DNA of 64,000 bases from Larix kaempferi (taxonomy: Eukaryota > Streptophyta > Pinopsida > Pinales > Pinaceae). The stretch lies in NCBI GenBank assembly GCA_027924585.1, contig BSBM01000372.1, positions 34,495,001-34,559,000 of the forward strand, read 5' to 3'. Numbering within the stretch: position 1 is the first letter of the stretch; every line of letters begins with the position of its first letter. The notes under the pieces were generated by a model that ran no database searches, was not told the origin of the DNA, and saw only the letters and a list, made by a program, of their open reading frames with translations. A program made the translations under genes and the position numbers. Of the stretch, positions 22,483 to 34,560 are shown piece after piece.

Positions 22483-23508
22483 CACGGGGGCTTCACTAGA
22501 AGGCAATATAATATCACGTTCATTCATATTGGGGTATTAAATAATCATGAAAACCTAAAAATTATATTGCTTATATATTAAGGGGAAAGGGTTTTTTTAT
22601 TATTTAATGTAACAATACAAAAATACTTTGGGGCCTTTTTTATATGGGCGGGCTGACAAATATCCACCAAATGGAGATGCCGGGATCACGGACAGATGAG
22701 AAATTGGGTTGAGGAAAGGCTCAGGCTTACCAATACGTAGGGAAATCGCATCTTGAGGCATGCTTTAGGCCAGGGGTTTTGTGGTGAAGAGGGTTTCCAG
22801 TTGATCATAGTCGAGAGACAGTGGTCATTGACAGCCATTTGTCACCAATAACACTCAGCCAGTTGTTACCAATAGCCTTGGGAGGCTCTAAGCCTCCCTG
22901 GCCTGTTATAGGCCCTCTATAGGACTTGGGGGATTGAATACCCAACCACTCGTTCCTATTATAGGCCTTGGGAGGTTTATTCAGCCTCCTAGAGCTTGTT
23001 AATGGCCCTGGGGGCTTAGATACCTAGCCCACAACAGGCTTAGTCAATGATTGGGGAACTGCAACATGCAATCTAAATGTTGTACTATGTGCATTGGCTC
23101 TAGTGACATTCAAGAAGTGATCTCCTATCTCTTCATTAGACCATTAGATGTTTCAAATCATAATTATATGTGGTTGAGTAATTGAATTGTGGGTGAATTA
23201 ATGTGCATCCACAACATACATCGAAAGAAGCAAGGTGCATTGTAGAATGCATGTGGGGTCATAAGAGGGGTTTCATATCAATATACTAGGTAGAAATATA
23301 AAGGGGTATAAAAAATGTTAATGAAAAAATTGATACATACAATCTAGTGAAAATAGGGGTTTTTTTAAATTGGGAAGGCATATTGTGAGGGGATTAAGAA
23401 AAATGATTTTGGGAGGTATTTTCCAATATTTAGTGAAATTAGGGGCATTGTTTCATATGCCACGAATGAACGTGCTATGATAATTGTTTATTGAGTGAAG
23501 CCCCCGTG
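22483..23508. mobile_element. hAT-like MITE, 1026 bp
   Basis: Terminal inverted repeats CACGGGGGCTTCACT (22483-22497) and AGTGAAGCCCCCGTG (23494-23508) match perfectly, and weaker inverted similarity continues inward to an ATCACGTTCATTCAT-like block. Flanking 8-bp duplications are TTGATGAG (22475-22482) and TCGATGAG (23509-23516), differing by one change at a CpG. An 8-bp TSD with short TIRs is the hAT signature. No transposase inside. It landed at the start codon of the transposase-like pseudogene, separating it from its upstream region. An internal hairpin GGGAGGC/GCCTCCC lies near 22886. Confidence 0.75.
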
Positions 23509-23516
23509 TCGATGAG

Positions 23517-23734
23517 ATACTCTGCAAAATAAACAAAAACAATCAATATTGGCATTAGATTTCAGACATAATTTCTCTAATTTAAAAAACTTAAAATATC
23601 ATAAATGTAATTTACACTCAAATTTTACTTGTAATTTTACACTGCAATTTTACACTCAAATTTTACTTGTAATTTGTGCAAAAAAAATTCAAATTTATGC
23701 CATTTTGCACCCTGCCAGAAATGTTATTCACTTT
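23517..23734. other. AT-rich spacer with short direct repeat
   Basis: TTACACTCAAATTTTACTTG occurs twice, about 30 bp apart (near 23620 and 23650). Before the MITE insertion this was the upstream region of the transposase-like gene. A TTTTGCAG acceptor-like site on the minus strand lies about 15 bases before the ATG once the MITE is removed. Confidence 0.5.
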
Positions 23735-26700
23735 ACCATTAACTATTTTTTGAAACAAAGTCTCTATTCAAGGAGATATTTTCCTTCCAAAATAACCATT
23801 CATCCTGTTTTGCACCCTTCCATAAAAATGCTCGCCATTGGAAAATTTGGTTAAGTATTGGAAAAAAGGGCTTAAGTAGGCTTGGGAAAATGTCCACCAT
23901 TTCTCACCTATGAGGGATAATTCTTTTAGGAAAGCATCATCTTGCAGGTGGATGACTTGTGAACGTGACCATTGGCTCATTTTTTTTAAAAAGGTCTTTG
24001 GTAAAGAAAGTATTGGCCTTCCAAAACAGACACTCAACCTGTTTTGCATCTAAAACTGGCCTAAATGGCCTTAGGAAAATGCCCGTCATTTCTCACCTTT
24101 GAGGGATAACAATTTCCTAAGAGAATAAGTTGGTAGGTGGATGATTTATTCCCTTTAAAATAGACTTCTTTTGAAGCAAAGTCTTTGGTCAAGGATATAT
24201 TTTCCTTCCAAAACAACCATTCATCTTGTTTTGCACCCTAAAAGAACAATACTTGCCATTGGAAAATTTGTTAAGTATTGAAAAAAAGGGCTTAAGTAGC
24301 ATTGGGAAAATGCCCACCATTTATCATCTGTGAGGGAATTTGTTTTAGGAAATCATCAACTTGCAGGTGGATGATTTGTGCATTGGACCACTGGCTTAGT
24401 TTTTAAAACAAGTCTATGGCCAATAAAATATTGGCCTACCAAAACAACCATTTAGCATGTTTTGCACCTAAAACTGGCCTAAATGGACTTGGGAAAATGC
24501 CCGCCATTTCTCATATTCGAGGGATAAAAAATTTCTGAGAGAATAAGTTTGTTGGTGGATGATTTATTCACTTGAAACTTGAATCCTTTTTGAAACAAAG
24601 ACTCTTGTCAAGGATATTTGTTCCTTCCAAAACATCCATTCAGCTTGTTTTGCACCCTCCCAGAAAATTGCTCGCCACTGGAAAAATTGGTTAAGTATTG
24701 ATACAAAGGGCTTAAGTAGCCTTGGGAAAATTCCCACTATTTTTGACCTATAAGGGATAAATTTTTTAGGAAAGAATAGGCTTGCAGGTGGATGACTTAT
24801 GAACATGACTAGTGGTTCAGTTTTGAAAAAAGGTATATGGTCAAGAAAATATTGGCTTGCCAAAACAGCCACTCAGCCTATTTTGCACCGAAAATTGGCC
24901 TAAATGGCCTTAGGAAAATGCCCTCCATTTCAAACCCTTGAGGGATTAATTTTGTATGAGAGCATAAGTTTGTAGGTGGATGATTTATTAACTTTGCCAT
25001 TGACTGATATTTGGAAACAAAGTCTCTGGTCAAAGATATATTTTCTTGTCAAAACAACCATTCATCTTGTTTTGCACCCTCAAAGAAAAATGTTCACCAT
25101 TGGAAAAATTGGTTAAGTATTGAAAAAAAGGTCTTAAGTAGCATTAGGAAAATGCCCATCATTTATCATCTGTGAGTGAATTTTGTTTTAGGAAAGCATC
25201 AGTTTGCAGGTGGATGATTTATGCACTTGACCGCTGGATCAATTTTTAAAAGAAGTCTATGGTCAAGAAAATATTGTCCTGCCAAAATATCCACTCAGCT
25301 TGTTTTGCACCTAAAACTGGCCTAAATTGCCTTAGGAAAATGCTCGCCATTTATCACCTTTGAGGGATAATTTTTTTTATGAAAGCATAAGTTTGTAGGT
25401 GGCTGATTTATTCACTTTACCATTGATTGAGTTTGAAACAAAGTCTCTGGTCAAGGAGATATTTTCCTGCCAAAACAACCATTCATATTGTTTGGCACCC
25501 TCAAAGAAAAATGCTTGCCATTTGCAAAATTGGTTAAGTATTGAAAAAAGGGCTTAAGTAGCATTGGGAAAATGCCCACCATTTCTCATATGTAAGGGAA
25601 TTTGTTTTTAGGAAAGCATCAGCTTGTAGGTGGATGAAATATGCACTTGACCACTGGATCAGATTTGAAAACAAGTCTATGGTTAAGAGAATATTGGCCT
25701 TCCAAAACAACCACTCAGCCTATTTTGCACCTAAAATTGGCCTAAATGGCCTTAGAAAAATGCCCGCCATTTCTCATATTTGAGGGATAATTTTTTTTTG
25801 AGAGCATAAGTTTGTAGGTGGATGATTTATTCACTTGAAAATTGACTCATTTTTGAAAAAAATACATTGTTCATGGAGATATTTTCCTGCCAAAACAACC
25901 ATTCAGCCTGTTTTGCACCATCCCAGAAAAATGCTCGCCATTGGAAAAATTGGTTGTGTTGAAAAAAAAGGCTTAAGTAGCCTTGGGTAAATGCCCACCG
26001 TTTTTCATTTGTGAGGGATACATTTCTTAGGAAAGCATCAGCTTGTAGGTGGATGATTTATACACTTGACCATTGGCTCAGTTTTTAAAAAAAGTCTATG
26101 GTCAAGAATATATTGGCATACCAAAACATACACTCATCCTGTTTTGCACCTAAAACTGGCCTAAATGGCCTTAGGAAAATGACCACCATTTCTCACCTGT
26201 GTTGGATAAAAAATTTATGAGAGAATACGTTTGTAGGTGGAGGATTTATTCACTTTACCATTGATTCATTTTTGAAAAAAAACCTCTGGTCATGGAGATA
26301 TTTTCTTGCCAAAACAACCATTTTGCTTGTTTTGCACCCTCCCAGAAAAATGCTTGCCATTGGAAGAATTGGTTAAGTGTTGAAAAAAGGGGCTTAAGTA
26401 GCCTTGGTTAAGTGCCCACCATTTCTCACCTGTGAGGGATAAATTTTTTAGGAAAGCATCACCTTGCATGTGGATGATTTATGAACTTGACCATTGGCTC
26501 AGGTTTTAAAACAAGACTATGGTCAAGAAAATATTGGTCGACCAAAACAACCACTCAACCTATTTTGCATCTAAAAGTGCCCTAAATGGCCTTAGGAAAA
26601 TGCCCTCCATTTCTCATATTTGAGGGATACAAAATTTATGGGAGCATAAGTTTGTAGGTGGATGATTTATTCACTTGACCATTGAATCCTTTTGGAAAAA

Positions 26701-26930
26701 AAATCTTTGGTCATGGAGATATTTTCCTGCCAAAATATCCATTCAGCCTGTTTTGCACCTTCCTAGAAAAATGTTCGCCATTGGAAAAATTGGTTAAGTG
26801 TTGAAAAATAGGGATTAAGTAGACTTGGGATAAAAAATTTCTCTCCTGTGAGGGATACATAATTTCTAAAAGCATTGGCTTGTAGGTGGATGATTTATGC
26901 ACTTGACCATTGTGATTGCATTTCATAAAA
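23735..26930 (+). repeat. Satellite array, ~420-bp higher-order unit, about 7.5 copies
   Basis: The CCAAAACA...TTTTGCACCTAAAACTGGCC landmark falls near 24013, 24436, 24859, 25283, 25702, 26120 and 26540 (418-424 bp apart). Each unit has two related halves of about 194 and 228 bp (the second has TTTTGCACCCTCCCAGAAAAATG). Both halves share GGTGGATGATTTAT and AAATGCCCGCCATTTCTCA. All copies face the same way as the left block at 3325-4262. Neighbouring copies differ clearly, so the array is not freshly homogenised. Confidence 0.9.
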
Positions 26931-27125
26931 ACATCATTTCCACAAATTAAAACATCATTTCCAAAAATGTAAGGACTCAACCAATCATTTTATATAATCA
27001 CTGTTAAATTCAGTATTTGGAAATAACAAAAAATTTCATGAGAATTAATTTTCGTTCCTCATATTTTTATTGCAAGGAAATAAAAACAATGAACAATTGA
27101 TAGGGTTTCCCATTTTTTCATGTCT
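26931..27125. other. Spacer between satellite and Gypsy II
   Basis: Contains a small direct repeat (AACATCATTTCC twice, 26930-26965). No gene. It joins directly to 52615 if Gypsy II is removed. Confidence 0.5.
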
Positions 27126-27247
27126 AGCGCCGTTACACCTAAAATATTACCATCATGAGACTCAGTGTAAACATCCCTAAAGTTTCCTTGACTAAGTCAT
27201 TAACTTGGAAGAGATGCAAACCCTTTTATTCTAGGTTTTGAGAGGTC

Positions 27248-27277
27248 GTCGCAGGTTGTCCTCATGCAACCTGCGAC
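27248..27277 (+). promoter_or_regulatory. Stem-loop in Gypsy II LTR
   Basis: GTCGCAGGTTG, loop TCCTCATG, CAACCTGCGAC: an 11-bp perfect stem about 200 bases before the TATA box, followed by a second GTCGCAGGTTG copy. Kept with one change in the 3' LTR, so either selected in the element or a recent duplicate. Confidence 0.5.
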
Positions 27278-27475
27278 GTCGCAGGTTGTCCTCTTACAGA
27301 CTGCGACAATGTCAATTAATGGACTAAAATAGCTTCTTCGAGCCCATTATCGAAGGTAGCTGATGTGTATCCCTATCCATAGCCTTTGGGGAAGCTGGAA
27401 TTCAATTCCTAACCTCTTGGAAGGATCCCCTATCTCTCTCCTACCATATCTCAACCCACCCTATCCACTTAGTCC

Positions 27476-27483
27476 TATATAAG
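27476..27483 (+). promoter_or_regulatory. TATA box in Gypsy II 5' LTR
   Basis: TATATAAG, identical in the 3' LTR. It is the only good TATA candidate in the LTR. Confidence 0.6.
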
Positions 27484-28028
27484 TGAAGCTCACTCCCATT
27501 CCAAGGGGAGGAAGTCTATGGTATCTAATTGTTGGTGAAATTAGCTTAGGAGAGATCTCTACTCATCCTTGAGAGATCCATCATCGCTTTGTAGGCTTTG
27601 GTATTGGCTTAATCGAAGAAGGATTGCTACGTTAAGTCATTGGTTGTAATCTCTTCATCCTATGTATTTCCCTTTTAATACAGTAATATAAGTGCTTTCC
27701 ACCAAATATCATTGTGTTAATGATATCTTGTGTAGTTTGCTTCCTTAACTGCTTACTTAGATCTATTATTGTGTAGGTGCATTTTACTACTTGTTTTGTT
27801 GTGTTGTCTTGACAGGTTTTGCAGCTTGGATCTGAAGACCATCAAGCTTGGAGCAGCATTCAAGGAGAAAAGATCAGCGATCTAAAGGGTAAGAGAATCT
27901 AGTTCCTTGATCTATAATTAGATCTAGGAGAGTTATTTATGTTTTGTACTTATTTGTTCTAGACTCACGTTGAGCTAGGGAGATCAAGCCTTGAGTCCGC
28001 TCTTGGTAGATTGTTTGTCAAACAAATA

Positions 28029-28040
28029 TGGCGACCATAT
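28029..28040 (+). other. Primer binding site candidate, Gypsy II
   Basis: TGGCGACCATAT starts 4 bases after the LTR, within the palindrome ATATGGCGACCATAT. The tRNA is not identified. Confidence 0.5.
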
Positions 28041-30299
28041 TGGGGAAGTGCTTTGTTTAGTTTTCATTTGAATGCCATTTTTTCATTGGATTTCTTTTGA
28101 AAGCCATCTTTTAGCTTCCTAAGTCTTTTTCACCATCAGATCTTCACTTTGAAGAGTCTGTAGTCCTCCTATGAGTCTGTACTCACTATTTTAAAACCAT
28201 TTTATTGCTCATTATTTGGAGATTTGTTCATTCTTGAACTTGGATCTCGCCCGTCGCACCTGGGCAGTGCAACCAGAGCATTGATTTGACCTATGTTTCT
28301 TTGTCTTTTGGTCTTTCATCACAACCCATCCACTAGTGTACTGTGAGATCGTTGCTTTTCCCGCACTAGTGACCTGCGATGGTCGCTCTGTGTATACACA
28401 CAGACTGCGCCGATCTGTCAAAATTTACATGTGGGCATCCCCCTCTATATTTTTTATTTCAGTTTTGGTTTGGTGTGCATACCTCTCTGGGCTGCAAGAT
28501 CCAATCAGAGACCCTTTTGATCAATGTGTTGAAATTGTTTGGTTTTTGTGTGAGTTGTATTGGGCCTCATTTCTTGACAAGCTTAAGCTTGGTAGTGGTG
28601 AATACTTCGAGTTCCCCCATCTTCATCCACTTAGCCCTATCATCACCTCTCTCCTCACCTGATCTAATCCTTGCATTGGATCCAATCCCAAACTCCCTTT
28701 TTACACTTGTCATTTAGCTTTGTTTGCTTTTAGTTGTTTAATTGAGTGTTTTGAAGTGTTTTCAGTTCATATGAGTTGTTGTCATTTTCTGAGAATTTCC
28801 TGAGTATTTAGAGTGCTAAAAATCAACTTTCTTTTCAGTTATCAATGCTTAGAAATAAAATTATTATCAAGTTATTATCTTGGCATATCATTGGAAAATT
28901 GAAGGTGCATCATTTTACTGTTTTCAAGTACATTTGAAAATTATTGTAGGATTTGCTTCATGCATTGGAAACTGTCATTCATTAATATTTTGGAAAAGTT
29001 TGAGGATAATTAATCATTTGTGCTTTTCGAGAATTATGAATCATTCATTTTCTCGAAAAAATTGAATGATATCGATTTTTTACAAAAGTAATTCCATGTT
29101 TGAAGAAATTGTATGCATTCTTGATTTTTTATGCTTTTAAGCCATTGCAGTGAAATTGAAAAGTTAGAGTGCTCTAGATAGGAAATTTCTCTCTTTTCAT
29201 CTCTTAAAGTTTTGATTTGAAAAGACAAAAGAAAATGTTTGGATTTGGTTGTCATGCTTGTTTATTTTTTGAGTTTTTCTTAAAATCGGAAAAACAAAAA
29301 GAGTATTTTTATCAAATTTGGTAGATTTTGGGATTGTTTTGCATTGTGTTGCTTTTGTAAAATCACTTGGAAAGAAATTTATCCTTCCCATACATAGAGT
29401 TAATCAAAAGAAAAAAATACCTTTTGCATGTAGTTAGGGCCTGCATTACGTTTACGATTATGTACTCACCTCATGCATTCACCTAACTGTCCAGATAAAA
29501 TTAACGGTAGAACTAGGGTAAAAATTTTAGTAACTTGTGTGTTAAGTTAGAGATGTGTTCCGACGTCGTAAAACGTAGCAGCTGTCGTTACTTTCCAACA
29601 CTGTATTCTGGGGGTATTGTAGTCTTCCACGTACTTATCAGTATATCAAAGCTCTTTCATGTACCAACCAGGTATATCGAAGCTCTTTCACGTACCCACC
29701 AAGTAATTCGTGTGCTTAGCATATATCAAAAGATGTTTCACGTACTTGGCATATATAGAAAGGTGTTTCACATACTCGGTAGTATATAGGAAGGTATCGT
29801 GCCGTATAGTTGTGCATTAGATAGCACCACTACAGATTTGAGCTCCCACGTACCTTGCATATATCAGGAGACACCATTACGATTCCTGAAACCAACTAAG
29901 TCAACCATTTGGCCATCTTGGTAGAGCAATACACCGAGAACAACACTCGGTGAGATTACTATGCATGTACCGTCCAGGTAATCAGGTATTCAGGCAAGGG
30001 TACGGTCCTAATCCTCGTTGTCGCATTTTACTGTTGTACCCTGCGGTATATAGATATTTGTGAAGCCTTGACAATCTTGTGAGGTTCTAGACTTTTGAAT
30101 CCACTCCTATCACATAAGTTTGCTTGCAGCCTTAGTTTGTGTAGGATTTTTCTGGATTGCTTTTCTTTTGTTTAGCTTTCCCTAGGAGAAACTTTTTGTT
30201 TCAATCACTCTGGCTGAATTTCCTTGGAGAAGGTCCCGTAGGATTCAGAACTTGCCACCCGAATATTCCCTTAACCAGGAGGTAATTTTGTGGGTAAGA
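28041..30299 (+). other. Gypsy II leader, with small tandem repeats
   Basis: No gene recognised. At about 29610-29860 a 30-45-bp motif (TTTCACGTACTTGGCATATATC and variants) repeats six or seven times. The 28200-28720 part has open frames on both strands but no recognisable domain. Confidence 0.6.
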
Positions 30300-33200
30300 A
30301 TGGACCCACAAGCCACGGTCGTGTCACCCGAATTAGAAAACCCCACTTTGAATGTTGGAGCACATATGTTTCCTCCATATTCACCTACTTACCATCCCCC
30401 GCAGGGTGAAGAGGCACAAAATTCTACTTCACAAGACCTACCTTCCATTTTACCGGGAGAGCCTAGATCGGTGGAATGGTTAAATTCACCCAAGGACAGC
30501 CCTGCAGCAGCTATTGGTCCAAAATCAGCTTATTGGGAATCATCTCTAGGACACCTAGTGGCTCATTTTGTTGTTGCATCCCCACCTAGTTGGGATACTC
30601 TCGACGACCGCATGGCACCTTATCATGAACAATTGACTCGATTACGTGCTATGGGTGAGGAGTTTCGAAGACGAAGTCTTCTACGAAGGGTGGAAGACCC
30701 GACGTTACCTCCTTATCACAATCCCTATGATTCACCGGAATCATCCACACAACACGTGACCACTTATTGATCTAGTCAACCATCGACTCCTTCACATGTA
30801 TCTCCTAGACAGGAGACTAGTCCTATACCTCAAATGACCCAATCTATTGAAGGAAAATAGTCCAACACACTTGTTACTACCACGGTTACATTACCCATTC
30901 CTTCCCCACCACAAAACACTCGGGGAGGATACTCCTTACCCCCTACCTTCCTTACCAGTGACGTTAATCCTACGGTAGATAATCAACAACCCGTGTTGGG
31001 TCAACCTTTACTTAGTGGTCAGCAAGTTGTTGCTGGGGGGAAACCCCCATCTCTTAACCATAATACTACAGGAGGAGTTCCCATCGGTCCTTCCGTTGGA
31101 AATTCCTTACCTCTTGGACCTTCCACTATGGGATTATCCCATGTTGGGGGACCGTCCAATGTAATTCAACCACCATTGTGTCAAGCGTATCCAGTTTATC
31201 TTATCCCTGTGTTGGGACAACTCAATCCCGGAAACGCACTCTTTGGGGTACCCTACCCCATAAATCCATACACTCTATAGGGACAGCAAAATGTTTTACA
31301 ACATGGACCCCCACCTACAGTCCCTCAAGTCCCTCCACCCCCATTTGGCCCACCCCCACCTCCCATTGGAGGCGATGGGACCCCACATAACTCTGGAGGA
31401 GGCAAACCTCTACCTTCCAATGGAGGACCACCTCATTCTGGCCATCATGGCCCAACACCCCCTCGCGGTGGGGGTAGGAGGCCCTCCCCATTCAGGCGGA
31501 GGCGGAGGACCACTCCCCTGGGTGGTGGAGGACCTCCAACTCATGGTGGAGGACCATCCCACCCTGGTGGTGGTGGCGAAGGACCATCCCATCCTAGTGG
31601 TGGTGGTGGAGGACCACCCAGCTATGGTGGTGGTGGTGGAGGACCACCCTACTATGGTGGAGGTGGTGGAGGAGGCCCTTACTCTTTCGGCGGCGGCAGT
31701 GGACCACCACCCCCTCCCGGCAGAGGTGGTGGAGGACCACCCTATTTCGGTGGTGGTGGCGGACCACCACCTCCTCCCGGCGGAGGTGGTGGAGGCCCAT
31801 ATTATCCTGGCGACCGAGGCGGGCCCCCACCTTATGGTAACGGGCCACCTTATTATGGTAATGGACCACCTTTTTATAGTGGTAGACCTACTTACAGTCT
31901 AGGCAGCACAACCCCTTACGGTCAGTTTCCTCTGGGAGCACCTTATACCCAATCGATTCAAGGTCCTACTAGTCCATACATGCCTTATCAGTACTATTAG
32001 TACCCCCAGCTGAACCATCAGCTTCCATTTTTGGCTACTTTGGACTTACCCAACTTGTCTCGTCTGACGAATGATCCCATTTTCCATGGGCATAACTGGC
32101 CACCCATTCCGGTTAAGTTACCATTAGATATCCCCAAATTTGATGGCAAACCTGGTGAGGATCCTAAAAACCATGTGATGACATACCATCTATGGTGTTC
32201 ATCCAACTCCTTGATGGACGACTAGATCCGTCTTAGCTTATTTCAACGGACTCTCACAAGCCCAGCTGCCAAGTGGTACATTGAGCTACCACCCAATTCT
32301 TTTCCCAATTTTTGATCTCTTGCTATGTCATTTTCGACCCACTTCCAGTTGCCCATTCGCTATGAGACTGGTACGGACTTATTGACCTCCCTTCACCAGA
32401 ACACTGCCACTCATATTTCATATCATATTCATGAATGGCGGTGAAGACGATGTCTTATTAAGGCTCATATTCTCGACCAACTCTTAGCCAACTGGTTTAC
32501 AAAGTCACTTCTACCCATCGTAGCTCGAGACGTAGCTATGGGAGGAGATGTCATCGAGGAACAGGCTATTTCCCATACCCATTACTTAGACCTAGTCTAT
32601 GCTCAATCTAGCACATTGTATGAAATTGTTCCTGACGCACCTCGGCCTACGTACGATCCCGTGAAACCACCCAAGGGACCACAAACTAATGGCATCATTG
32701 GTTCCCTTGCCTCCAAGCCTTCTATTCAAAATGGTGGCTCATCGAACCCTAAGGTTCTTCCCCATCACCACCACAAGATGGAAACAACACTACCAAGTCC
32801 ACCACTCCTGCTTCCACCGAAGAGGTGAATTCTATGCAATCAGCTTCATCTCCGAAGTCTGGTGGTAAGAAGAAGAACAAGGGGAAACCTAATAAATATT
32901 CTAACCAACAGGAGCCCACTCAGGAAGACACCAAACAGATGAGGAAGTTAAAGTATCCTTGTTTGTTGTGTGGTGGAGACCATTTCTCAAAAGAATGTCC
33001 CCACCGAGACAAAGTTCAAAAGTTTCTTAAAGGAAACTCTACTACTACAGTTCTGAACGATCCCTTCCCCACTCAAAACCAGCAACTCATTGCACACACC
33101 TCTCCTTCCAAAGGAGAAGCATCCTCCACCATGCATGTTCTCATGAAGCGTAGTGAGACTATCAACTTGAACACCCGTTATCATTCGTATGACTCCGTAT

Positions 33201-34560
33201 GGGAAAAAGAACCCATTGGAAGTAATACTAAAAAAGCTTCCACTTCGATTCCCGATGTCACCATACCAACTACTTCTCTCACCATTGAGAAGCCCACTTT
33301 CGAGTCAGTGTTGCATCCGCCTAAGAGCACAGTTAGAAAATCCATTTTCAATCCTAATGCTCGGGATGCTCAGAACTACAATATCGTAGAGGACCTGGCA
33401 TAATCCCCTTGTGCTATGTCGACGCTCGAGGTCTTGCAAAACTATCCTAACCAGCGCAAGACTCTCTTTGCTACCATCGGTGCGGTTGATCTGGATTCAT
33501 CGAATACCATTATGTTCGGGCTGGAATACTTCAAACCGAGGCTTTCCCATCAATTGGAATTTCAAGTTGCCACAAACATCGCTGGGAATACAATCCATCG
33601 TATCGTCTTGTACGAAGGTGCCTCTACTTCAGTCATGTCAATCTCGTGTTGGAGAGCCATTGGCTCTCCCGAGTTGAACCATTCTCCTACCACTTTGAAA
33701 GCATTCGACAGATGTGGCTTTCAACCTCATGGGCTGTTACAAGATTTAGAAGTCGAGTTGGAGGGCAATACTGCAACCATTAACATGGAAGTGGTCGTTG
33801 CCCTGTTAGATTACAACATTCGGCTTGGTCGTAATTGGTTTTACTCCATGAATGTGGTCGCATCACTTGTCTTATGCATAATACAATTCCCTCATCAAGT
33901 GCGAATTATTACTGTTGACCAACTGGATTTTTGCACACCTAACACCGCTACTCATCCGGGTGAGAACATTCCATTACTTGGAGAATCTTCGCATCAGTAT
34001 GAGAGCGTGGGGGTTGTCCTCATTAAGGACTCATCCCTTATGGGTGTTTTTCCTACTTCGGATCCCCCAAATCATGTTTCCACGGTGAACATGATCTCCT
34101 TGCGGATTTCATCTATCCCCAACTCCACTGATTTATGGCTTGTACCTGATGAAGCCACCACACACCTGATTGGAGACACTATGCCTCTTTCACCCACCGA
34201 ACTCACATACGAGGCTATCCAATCAACTTCAGAGGACCACTTAGCTGTGGCCTCCACCTCCTGTTCTCTACAGCGGGCATCATCCCTACCCGATCCTCTA
34301 CTGCGGACTTTTCCTTTTGACAAGTCCATTATGGAAATCATGAGTGCGGATGATCCTCCGTGGGAAGACCTCTACCATCGGTCGTCTTTCCTTCCTTCAT
34401 TGGATACTGTAGAGAACAACATTAGCACCATCTTTACACCAGATGTCTATCCTTGCTCTCAGTCCTTGATACTCACGTGTAAAACGAACTCTGAAGGCAA
34501 CTTGGCCAACATTGAACCTACCATTTCGATCGACATATCGGTTACACCTGGTGTAGTGGA
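30300..34560 (+). pseudogene. gag-pro: Gypsy II gag-protease (5' of nested copia)
   Basis: ATG 30300 (MDPQATVVS). One frame to about 32745 with six stops (TGA 30768, TAG 30858, TAG 31278, TAG 31998, TAG 32223, TGA 32313) plus TGA 32442, then a one-base frameshift near 32750, then one frame to the copia insertion with TAA 33401. An extreme Gly/Pro block lies at 31300-31900. The Gag domain follows (32030-32600: LSRLTNDPIFHG, DIPKFDGKPGEDPKNH, AAKWYIELP), then a basic region and a knuckle CLLCGGDHFSKEC (CX2CX3HX4C) near 32970. The protease region has Y-E-G-A at 33611-33622, so the catalytic Asp is lost. The frame continues across the insertion point into pol at 44090, showing gag-pro-pol was one frame. 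Confidence 0.85.

Larger units (their letters stand above)
27131..28024 (+). repeat. Gypsy II 5' LTR
   Basis: 894 bp, starts CGTTACACCT (TG changed to CG) and ends GTCAAACA. Preceded by TSD AGCGC. Confidence 0.95.

Noticed and set aside
3325-26930. Satellite blocks as terminal inverted repeats of a giant transposon
   Set aside because: Left and right blocks are in the same orientation, not inverted.
23735-26980. CRISPR-like or ncRNA array
   Set aside because: Units are ~420 bp, diverged, without constant short repeats and spacers; it is an ordinary plant satellite.
28212-28720. Overlapping ~100-residue frames in the Gypsy II leader
   Set aside because: Three frames overlap on two strands with no recognised motif; no reason to choose one as a gene.
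31291-31902. Long alternative frame rich in Val/Asp/His over the Gly/Pro block
   Set aside because: Frame-shifted reading of the GGN/CCN repeat; the true frame joins gag on both sides.
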